Below are positions 16,206 through 23,926 of a stretch of 39,733 nt of DNA, one piece after another; position 1 is the first letter of the stretch, and every line of letters starts with the position of its first letter. Origin of the DNA: Opitutaceae bacterium (GTDB lineage: Bacteria; Verrucomicrobiota; Verrucomicrobiia; Opitutales; Opitutaceae). The translations under genes and the position numbers were made by a program. The notes under the pieces were generated by a model. That model was not told the DNA's origin. It saw only the letters and a list, made by a program, of their open reading frames with translations, and searched no databases. The stretch covers positions 1 through 39,733 of the forward strand of contig JAEUHC010000022.1 of NCBI GenBank assembly GCA_016794785.1, given 5' to 3'.

Positions 16206-17165
16206 TCAGCGCGCCTCGCCCGCTTCACTGAGCTGAGCGCTCTCGCCGGAATATTTCTTCCACAGCTCGTCGAGCCGGGCCGCAATCTGCGGCTCGGTGC
16301 CGAGCACGATCCAGTAGCGGAACCGGTAGGTCGAGCGCGGCCCGAGCGCCACGCGATCGATGGGGGCGACGTGCATGCACGGGCCGGCGGCGGGCTGGTC
16401 GGTCGCGCCGCCGCCGTGCGGGCCGAAATTCCAGTGCTGCGTCGCCGCCGGGCTGAAGACCGCCACGCCCGCTCCGCCCGAGGCGAAAAGGGCCATCGCC
16501 GCTCGCGGCGGACGGGCCTTGCCCCAGGGCGGACCCGGCGGCTGCGTTTCGGTGCGCCACGCGCCGTCGCCGAGGTAGCTTTTCACCGTGGAAAAATTGC
16601 GCGTGAAATAGCACGCGGGCACTTCCTGGTGCCGCGGCACCGCCGGGCCCCAGCGATCGTCGGCCTCGCGCCGGGCCACAAACTCGCAGCGCACGACCAC
16701 GACGTCGGGCGAGCTAGGCTCAAACGCGGTCCATTGCCGCATCACCGCCGCGGCCGGCTCGTTCGGCATGTCCCAGAGGTTGGGGATCGTCTCGGCGAAG
16801 AGCGTGTGCTCGTCGAGGCGGCGAAACTCCGTCACGCGCGCCCACGAGCCGACGCCGCCGCCCTGGATGGGATTCCACGCCCACGGGCTCCACGCCTTGC
16901 TCTGGCCGTCGGCGCGGCGGTCGAGGACTTTGCCCGCATAATACGACTGCTGGATGAGCCGGCCCGGGTCGGCGTAGTTGACGAGGTTCCGCGGATAACC
17001 GGCTGACGAGAGCCAGGTGATCGCGCCGCCCTTGGCGCGGTCGATGCCGACGCGGACGGTGCCGTTGTCGAGCAGCAGCAGCTCCTCGCCTTGCGGCGTG
17101 GCGTTGGGCGTGGCGGCGCGCAGCGCGAGGGCGGTGGCGAGAAAAAAGCCGGCGAGGCGGGGCAT
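16206..17165 (-). CDS. secreted protein of unknown function, last gene of sugar operon
   Basis: The 319-residue product has a signal peptide (MPRLAGFFLATALALRA), so it acts outside the cytoplasm. The body is beta-rich, with many Trp and Tyr (AWSPWAWNPIQGGGVGSW, TYRFRYWIVLG), reminiscent of galactose-mutarotase-like or lectin-like sandwich folds, but no family is firmly recognised. The opening LLLLDNGTVRVGIDRAKGGAI resembles the first strands of aldose-epimerase-like proteins. ATG 17165 leaves a 22-base gap from the preceding gene; a start at 17201 would overlap it and spoil the signal peptide. As the last gene of a six-gene operon for sugar oxidation it may bind or process the sugar, which is inference. 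Confidence 0.65.
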   Translation of the reverse strand: MPRLAGFFLATALALRAATPNATPQGEELLLLDNGTVRVGIDRAKGGAITWLSSAGYPRNLVNYADPGRLIQQSYYAGKVLDRRADGQSKAWSPWAWNPIQGGGVGSWARVTEFRRLDEHTLFAETIPNLWDMPNEPAAAVMRQWTAFEPSSPDVVVVRCEFVARREADDRWGPAVPRHQEVPACYFTRNFSTVKSYLGDGAWRTETQPPGPPWGKARPPRAAMALFASGGAGVAVFSPAATQHWNFGPHGGGATDQPAAGPCMHVAPIDRVALGPRSTYRFRYWIVLGTEPQIAARLDELWKKYSGESAQLSEAGEAR

Positions 17166-17187
17166 GCCGCCGAGCCAACGCCGCGCG

Positions 17188-18216
17188 CTACGTGAGCGCA
17201 ACCATCGCCTTGATCACACCGGACTCGGGCTTCAGCCAGGTCGGAAATTCCGCGATCATGTCATCGAACTTGGCGCGATGCGTGATCCACGGGCCGGTGT
17301 CGATGGTGCCGTCCTCGATCAGGGCGATGATGCGGGCAAAGTCGCGCGTGAGGGCGTTGCGCGAGCCCATGATCGTGAGCTCGCGGCGGTGCAGCGCGGG
17401 CGCGTGGGGAAACTGCAGGTCCTGCTGCGTGATGCCCACGTAGATCAAGCGGCCGCCGAAGGCGCAGTAGGTGAGCGCGTGGCTCATCGACTTGTTGCTG
17501 CCCGTGGCGTCGATCACGACATCGGCGAGCTGGCCTTGCGTGATGGCGGTGAGCGCGGGCAGCTCGGAGCCGTCGCCGCGTGCGGTGATGGTGTGCGGCA
17601 CGCCCATGCGCTCGCGGCAGAAGGCGAGACGGGCCTCGTTCATGTCCATCACGATGCAGGTGGCGCCGGCGACCTTGACGAACTCGAGCGCGCTCAGGCC
17701 GATGGGCCCGGCGCCGATGATGAGCACGTTTTCCCCGGCCTTCACGCCCGCGCGGTCCACGGCGTGGCAGCCGATGGCGAGCGTCTCCACGAGCGCGAGC
17801 TGCTCGTAGCTGAGCTTCCTTGAGACGTGGAGCTTGCGCGCCGGGAGGTTGACGCGCTCGCACATCCCGCCGTCGCACATGACGCCGAGCGTCTGATGCT
17901 TTTCGCAGCAGTTGGTGAGGCCGCGGCGGCACGAGTAGCACTGCTGGCAGTTGATGTAGGGCTCGACCGAGCAACGGTCGCCCGGCTTCACGTTCGTGAC
18001 GCCTGCGCCGACGGCGAGCACCTCGACGCCGAGCTCGTGGCCGGGGATGCGCGGGTAGGAGTAGAACGGCATCTTGCCGAGAAACCCGCCGTAGTCGGTC
18101 CCGCAGATTCCGATGCGATGCACGCGCACCAGCGCCTCGCCCGGCGCAGGCGCGGCCGGCTCGGGCAAATCGAGCGGGCGGAAAGTCTGGGGCTTTTCGA
18201 GGAGGAGGGCTTTCAT
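17188..18216 (-). CDS. zinc-dependent sugar/alcohol dehydrogenase (MDR superfamily)
   Basis: The 342-residue cytosolic enzyme oxidises a hydroxyl group with NAD(P). The catalytic zinc ligands are Cys38 (GICGTD), His60-Glu61 (GHE) and Glu144 (VETLAIG region). The structural zinc cysteines Cys90, Cys93, Cys96 and Cys104 are complete, and the Rossmann motif GAGPIG is at 168-173. The pattern is close to sorbitol, threonine and L-galactonate dehydrogenases. In this operon, oxidation of a fuconate- or galactonate-like acid is plausible but not shown by sequence. The leader before ATG 18216 is strikingly pyrimidine-rich (CTCTCCCTCTTCCG). It follows the aldo-keto reductase gene after a 144-base gap containing a REP element. 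Confidence 0.9.
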   Translation of the reverse strand: MKALLLEKPQTFRPLDLPEPAAPAPGEALVRVHRIGICGTDYGGFLGKMPFYSYPRIPGHELGVEVLAVGAGVTNVKPGDRCSVEPYINCQQCYSCRRGLTNCCEKHQTLGVMCDGGMCERVNLPARKLHVSRKLSYEQLALVETLAIGCHAVDRAGVKAGENVLIIGAGPIGLSALEFVKVAGATCIVMDMNEARLAFCRERMGVPHTITARGDGSELPALTAITQGQLADVVIDATGSNKSMSHALTYCAFGGRLIYVGITQQDLQFPHAPALHRRELTIMGSRNALTRDFARIIALIEDGTIDTGPWITHRAKFDDMIAEFPTWLKPESGVIKAMVALT

Positions 18217-18271
18217 CGGAAGAGGGAGAGATGCGGAGACGGGGAGATGGGGAGAGGACGCGGTTGGGAAT

Positions 18272-18347
18272 GTAGGAGCGCGCTTGCGCGCGATGGATTG
18301 TGGGAGCGATTGCGGCCGCGCTGTATCGCCCGCAAGCGGGCTCCTGC
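18272..18347. repeat. REP-type palindrome, family I, copy C (inside operon)
   Basis: Arm 1 (18272-18294) starts GTAGGAGCGCGCTTG and ends GCGAT. Arm 2 (18325-18347) on the other strand starts GCAGGAGCCCGCTTG and ends GCGAT. Within each arm GCGC/GCGC is replaced by GCCC/GGGC, so pairing is kept while sequence changes. A third GTGGGAGCGATTGCGG piece lies between. The element sits in the only long gap of the six-gene operon and may tune mRNA stability of the distal genes. Confidence 0.75.
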
Positions 18348-18360
18348 CTGCTGGCGCGCT

Positions 18361-19293
18361 TCAGTTATTCTCCGGCAACCCTTCCTTGTGCCCGAGGTTT
18401 TTCACCGGGGCGAAGATGGCCTGCACTTCGGCGAGGAGCTGCGGGTCGAGCGGCGCGGCGGCCCACTTGGCCCAGTTGCGGATGTTGTTCGGGTTGGCGC
18501 TGCCGGAGACCGTCGTGGCGATGTCGGGATTCGCGAGGGAGAACTGGAGCGCGAGCTGCGCGATATCGACGCCCTTGCTCGCGCAGTGGGCGGCGGCGGC
18601 GCGGGCGGCGGCCTTCACGGCCTCGGGCTCCTTGAGCCACGCGGGGAGCGGGGCGTTGGTGAGCAGGCGCGCGCTGAACGGCCCGGCGTTCATGGCGCCG
18701 ACGCCCTTGGCCTTGAGGTAGGGCACCATCTCGTCGGCAAAGCGCGTGTTTTGCAGCGTGTATTGGTTGTAGCTGAGCACGCAGTCCACGCTCGTCTGCT
18801 CGAGGATGAACTTGAAAATCTTCATCGGGTAGCCGCTGAAGCCGATGTAGCGGGCCTTGCCGGCTTTTTGGATTTTTCGCAGCGCGGGGATCGTCTCGTC
18901 CACGATTTGCTGCATCGGGACGAACTCGATGTCGTGGCAGAGGATGATGTCGAGGTGGTCGGTGCCGAGACGGTGGAGCGAGACATCCACGCTCTCCGCG
19001 ACGCGCTTCGCGGAGAAATCGAAATGCGTGAGGTCGTAGCGGCCGAGTTTGGTGCAGAGTGTGTAGCTGTCGCGCGGCACGCCCTTGAGCGCGATGCCGA
19101 GGAGGACCTCGCTCATGCCGCGGCCGTAGAACGGCGACGTGTCGATGAGGCTGAGGCCGCAGTCGAGCGCGACGCGCACGCTGCCGAGCGCCTCCTCGAG
19201 CGTAACGCTGCGAAACTCCGCGCCGAGCGAGCTGGCGCCGAAGGAGAGAATGGGAACGTGCAGATCAGTCTGGCCGAGGCGGCGGGTTTGCAT
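18361..19293 (-). CDS. aldo-keto reductase, L-galactose/L-fucose dehydrogenase-like
   Basis: The 310-residue cytosolic enzyme has the complete aldo-keto reductase tetrad Asp51, Tyr56, Lys82 and His120. The surroundings are diagnostic: LIDTSPFYG, TKLGRYDLTHFDFSAKRV, LDIILCHDIEF and YLKAKGVGAMNAGPFS follow plant L-galactose dehydrogenase very closely. In bacteria such enzymes oxidise L-fucose or L-galactose to the lactone. The FucU/RbsD mutarotase gene begins its stop only 18 bases upstream, which supports work on a hexopyranose that must be converted to the right anomer. Exact substrate and cofactor are inferred. The leader TTTCTCCCCTACCCGCC lacks a Shine-Dalgarno. Confidence 0.9.
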   Translation of the reverse strand: MQTRRLGQTDLHVPILSFGASSLGAEFRSVTLEEALGSVRVALDCGLSLIDTSPFYGRGMSEVLLGIALKGVPRDSYTLCTKLGRYDLTHFDFSAKRVAESVDVSLHRLGTDHLDIILCHDIEFVPMQQIVDETIPALRKIQKAGKARYIGFSGYPMKIFKFILEQTSVDCVLSYNQYTLQNTRFADEMVPYLKAKGVGAMNAGPFSARLLTNAPLPAWLKEPEAVKAAARAAAAHCASKGVDIAQLALQFSLANPDIATTVSGSANPNNIRNWAKWAAAPLDPQLLAEVQAIFAPVKNLGHKEGLPENN

Positions 19294-19311
19294 GGCGGGT
19301 AGGGGAGAAAG

Positions 19312-19761
19312 TCAGTTCGTGCGCACGCCGATCGAGAGGAGGACGTTGGCCCAGAGGGCCGTGTCGGCGGTTTGGATAGTAAGGATGTGGTCGGGGCTCT
19401 CGACGTGTTTGTAGAAATCCCATTTCAGGATCGGCTCGAGCTTCAGCGCGCTGTTGCCCGCCTCGTCGAGGATCGTGCGGTAGTCTTTCCAGACCGGCGG
19501 CTCGCCGAACTTCGCGTAGGGATCGTCGGGCGGGATGCCCATGGTGTTGACGTGATCGATGGGCACGGCGCTGAGCAGCGCGCGCAGCACCTGGGCGCAG
19601 GTGACGACGCCGGGGGCGAGATTGAGCGAGATGAGCTCGGCGTTGGGCCCGCGCTTGGTTGAGGCCGGATAGTGCCCGTCGGCGATCAGGATTTTTGCGT
19701 GGTGGCCGGCCCGGGCGACGACGCGCAGGATTTCGGGGTGGATGAGGGTGGTCTTGAGCAT
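19312..19761 (-). CDS. fucU: RbsD/FucU-family sugar mutarotase, probably for L-fucose
   Basis: The 149-residue protein interconverts pyranose anomers or ring forms. It has the family features: HPEILRVVARAGHHAKILIADGHYP with catalytic His20 and Asp28, the central VNTMG strand, and the C-terminal FYKHVE...TADTALWANVLLSIGV. Length fits FucU and RbsD, which form decamers. RbsD and FucU cannot be separated with certainty by eye. The choice of FucU rests on the L-fucose/L-galactose dehydrogenase-like gene 18 bases downstream and the absence of any ribose genes. The 11-base gap to the gene upstream indicates one transcript. Confidence 0.82.
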   Translation of the reverse strand: MLKTTLIHPEILRVVARAGHHAKILIADGHYPASTKRGPNAELISLNLAPGVVTCAQVLRALLSAVPIDHVNTMGIPPDDPYAKFGEPPVWKDYRTILDEAGNSALKLEPILKWDFYKHVESPDHILTIQTADTALWANVLLSIGVRTN

Positions 19762-19772
19762 CGGTAGAAAAT

Positions 19773-20591
19773 TTAGCGCGCGGCCGTGTGCTGGCGAAAC
19801 GCCGTGATCGTCTGCTTGGCGGCGGCCGCGGCGTCCGGCAGCGGAAAAATCTCCGCCGACAAGTAACCCGCGTAGCCGATCGCGCGCAGCGCGGCCATGA
19901 TCGGTGCGACGTGGGTCTGGCCCAGGCCGATGGCGCGGCGGTTGGAGTCGGCGAAATGCACGTGGCCCACGAGGTCGCCCGCCTCGCGCAGCGCCGCGGC
20001 GGAGTCCGCCTCCTCGATGTTCATGTGAAACAAGTCCGCGAGGATGCGGACGTGGGTGATTTTTTGCGCGCGCAACCAGGCGGCGGTGTCGCCGACGCGG
20101 TTGAAGAGGTTCGTCTCGTAGCGGTTGAGCGGCTCGTAGAGCAGCGTGGTGCCGTGGCCCGACGCGCGCGCGCCGAGCTCGGTGAGCGCTTCGGCCAGCC
20201 AGGCTAGCGCCTGCTCGCGCGTCACGGCGCCCTCCCACCGGCCCTGCATCGAGCCGATGATGGCCGGCGCGCCGAAGCGCCCCGCGAAATCCACGATCTC
20301 GGCGATGAAGGCCCGCGCCTCGCGGCGCACGGCGGCGTCGGGCGAGGTGAGCGAGAGCTTGCGGACGACCCAGCCGGCGCCGGTGCCGACGGCGGCGACC
20401 CGCAGCCGATGCTGCGTCAGCAACCCGGTGAGCAGCGTCGCATCGAGCGCGGCGGCGGAAGGCGGGAAAATCTCCACGGCGTCGTAGCCGAGCGCGGCGG
20501 CCTGCGCGCAGCCATCGGCGAGCCCGTTGTGAAACACAAACGGCCCGGCCTTGGCCTCGGGCACGAGAGAGACGGTGATGGCGGAGCGCAT
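19773..20591 (-). CDS. sugar 3-epimerase-like TIM-barrel protein, first operon gene
   Basis: The 272-residue cytosolic protein belongs to the xylose-isomerase-like superfamily and resembles D-tagatose/D-psicose 3-epimerases. Likely metal ligands are Glu153 (YEPLNRYETNLFN), Asp186 (LADLFHMNIEE, with His189), His212 (GHVHFADSNR) and Glu247 (LSAEIFP), and Arg218 follows the third. It has no signal peptide, unlike the barrel protein at 1972. As the first gene of the operon reading toward 16206 it would feed or clear a keto- or aldo-sugar for the mutarotase and dehydrogenases. The start at ATG 20591 leaves a 131-base divergent region shared with the PSD1 gene. Confidence 0.85.
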   Translation of the reverse strand: MRSAITVSLVPEAKAGPFVFHNGLADGCAQAAALGYDAVEIFPPSAAALDATLLTGLLTQHRLRVAAVGTGAGWVVRKLSLTSPDAAVRREARAFIAEIVDFAGRFGAPAIIGSMQGRWEGAVTREQALAWLAEALTELGARASGHGTTLLYEPLNRYETNLFNRVGDTAAWLRAQKITHVRILADLFHMNIEEADSAAALREAGDLVGHVHFADSNRRAIGLGQTHVAPIMAALRAIGYAGYLSAEIFPLPDAAAAAKQTITAFRQHTAAR

Positions 20592-20648
20592 GCGAACGCA
20601 CGATCTCAGCCGGGCTGACCGGACTGGCGAGGAAAACGTGCGGGCAGC

Positions 20649-20667
20649 AAACTAAACTAGTTAACTT
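20649..20667. promoter_or_regulatory. AT-rich imperfect palindrome, candidate operator
   Basis: AAACTAAACTAGTTAACTT stands out in GC-rich surroundings and contains the perfect AACTAGTT palindrome. It lies 58 bases upstream of the minus-strand sugar operon and 56 upstream of the PSD1 gene, so one bound protein could govern both. No regulator gene is in the window. Confidence 0.35.
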
Positions 20668-20722
20668 CGTTTTCCGCGGCGGAGCCTTGCCGCCGACGGT
20701 GGCGCCAACAAGGTGGGGGGCC

Positions 20723-23700
20723 GTGTCCCCCCGTTTGTTCCTGCTGCTCCTGCCCCTTGGCTGCGCCGTCACGACGGCGGTGCGCGCGGCCGTCGATTTC
20801 GACCGCGAGGTCCGGCCTATCCTGTCGGACAAGTGTTTTCACTGCCACGGGCCCGACGAATCCGGGCGCAAGGGCAAGCTCCGCCTCGACACCGCCGAGG
20901 GCTCGCGCCGCGAGCGCAACGGCGCGCGGCCGGTCGTTCCCGGCAAGAGCGCCGAGAGTGAGATGATCCTGCGCATCACGAGCCAGGAGTCCGACGAGGT
21001 GATGCCGCCGCCCGAATCGAAGCTCGCCCGCCTCACTTCGGCCGAGATCGACACGCTGCGCCGCTGGATCGACGAGGGCGGCGAGTATCGCGGCCACTGG
21101 GCGTTTGAAAAACTGGCGCCCGTGGCCTTGCCGGCGGCGGCCAAGGCCGCGCATCCGATCGACCGGCTGGTCTCGGCCGGGCTCGGTGCGCGCCAGCTTG
21201 CCCTGCAACCCGAGGCGGATCGCGCGACGCTCATTCGCCGCGTGGCCCTCGACCTGACCGGTCTGCCGCCCACTCCCGCCGAGATTGCGGCCTTCGCGGC
21301 CGACGCGTCGCCGGACGCCTTCGCGTGGCTCGTCGATCGCTTGCTTGCGTCGCCGCGCTACGGCGAACGCATGGCGGTGGACTGGCTCGACGTCGCGCGC
21401 TACGCCGACAGCTACGGTTTCCAGGTTGATCGGCCGCGCGACATGTGGCCGTGGCGCGACTGGGTGATCAAGGCGTTCAACCAGAACCTGCGCTGGGATC
21501 AGTTTGTGACGTGGCAGGTGGCCGGCGACCTCCTGCCCAATGCCACCGAAGAGCAGAAACTCGCGACGGCCTTCAACCGGCTCCACGCCATGGAGGCCGA
21601 GGGCGGCTCCATCGAGGAGGAGTATCGGATCAACTACGTGAACGATCGCGTGACGACTTTCGGCACGGCCTTCCTTGCGCTCACGCTCGAGTGCGCGCGC
21701 TGCCACGACCACAAATTCGATCCGATTCCGCAGAAGGACTTCTATGCGCTCGGGGCGTTTTTCCAAAACATCGACGAGGCGGGGCTCTACTCCTTCTTCA
21801 CGCAATCCGCCCCCACGCCCGCGATGTGGGTGCCCGACGCCGCGCACAAAGCCCGCCATGACGCCGCGGTCGCCTCGGTGAAAGCCGCGGAGGCCACGCT
21901 CGCCGCGCTGCGCGACGAACGCCGCGCGGCTTTTGACGCGTGGCTGAAGTCCAACGCCGCCACGCCCGTCGCGTTGCGCGGCGAGATCGCGCGCTTCGAT
22001 TTCGATCACCGCGAGGCGGCGCCGCCCCCCGCGCCGGCGAAGGCCAAGGGCAAAGCCGCCGCCCCGGAGGCGCCGCCTGCCGATGAAATCCCCGCCGCCG
22101 CCACCGAAAAGCTCCCCGGCGCGAGCCGCTTCGCCAGCGCGACCAAGGCGGGCGACTACGCTTCGACGCCGAGGGAAAACGAATCCGTGCCCGGACGCGC
22201 CGGCCAGGCGATCAAGCTCACCGGCGATCACCCGATCAACACGCGCCTCGGCAATTTCCACCGCCACGATCCTTTCTCGATCTCGCTCTGGGTGCACACG
22301 CCGGATGTAAAGGAGCGCGCCGTCATCCTCCACCGCTCACGCGCCTGGACCGATGCCGCGAGCCGCGGCTACGAGCTGCTGATCGAGGAGGGCCGGCTCA
22401 AGTGGTCGCTGATTCACTTCTGGCCCGGCGACGCGATCTCGATCCGCGCCACCGCCCCGCTGGCGGTCGGCGAGTGGGTCCATGTCGCGGTGACGAATGA
22501 CGGCTCAAGCCGCGCCGCCGGCCTGCGCCTATACGTTAACGGACAGCCGGTCGCCACCGAAGTCATCCGCGATCACCTGACAAAGGATATCACCGGGGGC
22601 GGCGGCGATTTCATCGCGGTGGGCGAACGCTTCCGCGACCGGGGCTTCAAGGGCGGGCTCGTGGACGACCTGCGCGTCTTCGGGCGCGCGCTCACGGCGC
22701 TCGAAGCCCGCGAGGTGTTTGCCCCCGGCGCCGGCGAACGTGCCGAGCGCGAGGCCCGGTTCGCCTACTACCTCGCCACGCACGACGAACCTTATCGCGC
22801 GCAGCTGGCCGCCGTCGCCGCGGCGCGCGCCGAGCAGACGAAGATCGCCGACGAGGCCAAGGAGATCATGGTCATGCGCGAGCTGCCGCAGCCCAAGCCG
22901 GCCTACGTGCTCAAGCGCGGCGAGTATGACCAGCGCGGGGAACGCGTGACGGCGGACACGCCCTCGGCGCTCCCGCCCTTTCCCGCCGATCTGCCGCGCA
23001 ACCGCCTCGGGCTCGCGCGTTGGCTGACCGACCCGCGTCATCCGCTGCTCGCGCGCGTGACCGTGAACCGCTTCTGGCAATCGCTCTTCGGCCGGGGCCT
23101 CGTGAAGACGACCGACGATTTCGGCACGCAGGGCGAGCGGCCGGAATACGCCGCGCTCCTCGACTGGCTTGCCCACGAATTTGTGCGCACGGGCTGGGAC
23201 GTGAAGGCGCTGCTCAAGACCATCGTGACCTCGCAGACCTACCGGCAGCGCAGCTTCGCCTCGCCGGCCAACGCCGCCGACGATCCGGAGAACATCCGCC
23301 TCGCCCGCGGCCCGAGCCACCGCCTCCCCGCCGAGATGATCCGCGATCAGGCGCTCGCGGCGAGCGGGCTGCTCGTGGAAAAAATCGGCGGCGCGCCGGT
23401 CTTCCTCTACGACCATCCCGAGTCGTTCAAACCCGAGCCAGCCGGCAAGGGCGAGGCCCTCTACCGGCGCAGCGTCTATACCTTCTGGCGCCGCAATGGC
23501 CCCGCGCCCGTGCTCGAGTCGTTTGATGTGCCCAATCGCGTCGTATGCGTCGCCCGGCGCGATACCACCACGACTGCGCTGCATGCGCTCGTCCTGCTCA
23601 ACGGCCCGCAGTTCGTCGAGGCCGCGCGCGTGCTGGCCGAGGAGCTGCACCGCGCCCACGCCGGCCGCGACGACGCACTGTGTGCCGCGGCCTTTCTCCG

Positions 23701-23920
23701 CCTCACCGGCCGCGACCCCTCGGCTGCGGAGCTGCGCATTCTCACGCGCCTGCTCGGCGAGCAGCGCATCTGGTTTGCGCAGCATCCCGCCGACGCCGCG
23801 GCCTACCTCAAGATCGGCGAGAGACCCGCGGACGCGGCGCTGCCCGCGCCCGAGATCGCCGCCGTCGCGACGCTCGTGAACACGCTCATGAACCACGATC
23901 TGTTTTCGGTGAAACGCTGA
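20723..23920 (+). CDS. PSD1 multidomain cytochrome c (DUF1549/DUF1553) with LamG insert
   Basis: The 1065-residue exported protein has a signal peptide to about residue 23. A haem c site CFHCH (38-42) opens the PSCyt1 domain, followed by a PSCyt2/DUF1549 domain (LIRRVALDLTGLPPTP, WLDVARYADSYGF, second CARCH at 324-328) and the C-terminal PSD1/DUF1553 domain (GLARWLTDPRHPLLARVTVNRFW...). Between them a Pro/Ala/Lys linker (about 430-460) precedes a LamG/concanavalin-like beta-sandwich (FSISLWVHTPDVKERAVI...). These Planctomycetes/Verrucomicrobia proteins are of unknown function and are proposed to handle electrons or polysaccharides. GTG 20723 is chosen because AGGTGGGGGG just upstream is a ribosome-binding candidate and the signal peptide starts there; a TTG at 20687 is possible. 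Confidence 0.9.
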   Translation: MSPRLFLLLLPLGCAVTTAVRAAVDFDREVRPILSDKCFHCHGPDESGRKGKLRLDTAEGSRRERNGARPVVPGKSAESEMILRITSQESDEVMPPPESKLARLTSAEIDTLRRWIDEGGEYRGHWAFEKLAPVALPAAAKAAHPIDRLVSAGLGARQLALQPEADRATLIRRVALDLTGLPPTPAEIAAFAADASPDAFAWLVDRLLASPRYGERMAVDWLDVARYADSYGFQVDRPRDMWPWRDWVIKAFNQNLRWDQFVTWQVAGDLLPNATEEQKLATAFNRLHAMEAEGGSIEEEYRINYVNDRVTTFGTAFLALTLECARCHDHKFDPIPQKDFYALGAFFQNIDEAGLYSFFTQSAPTPAMWVPDAAHKARHDAAVASVKAAEATLAALRDERRAAFDAWLKSNAATPVALRGEIARFDFDHREAAPPPAPAKAKGKAAAPEAPPADEIPAAATEKLPGASRFASATKAGDYASTPRENESVPGRAGQAIKLTGDHPINTRLGNFHRHDPFSISLWVHTPDVKERAVILHRSRAWTDAASRGYELLIEEGRLKWSLIHFWPGDAISIRATAPLAVGEWVHVAVTNDGSSRAAGLRLYVNGQPVATEVIRDHLTKDITGGGGDFIAVGERFRDRGFKGGLVDDLRVFGRALTALEAREVFAPGAGERAEREARFAYYLATHDEPYRAQLAAVAAARAEQTKIADEAKEIMVMRELPQPKPAYVLKRGEYDQRGERVTADTPSALPPFPADLPRNRLGLARWLTDPRHPLLARVTVNRFWQSLFGRGLVKTTDDFGTQGERPEYAALLDWLAHEFVRTGWDVKALLKTIVTSQTYRQRSFASPANAADDPENIRLARGPSHRLPAEMIRDQALAASGLLVEKIGGAPVFLYDHPESFKPEPAGKGEALYRRSVYTFWRRNGPAPVLESFDVPNRVVCVARRDTTTTALHALVLLNGPQFVEAARVLAEELHRAHAGRDDALCAAAFLRLTGRDPSAAELRILTRLLGEQRIWFAQHPADAAAYLKIGERPADAALPAPEIAAVATLVNTLMNHDLFSVKR

Positions 23921-23926
23921 CGCCCG

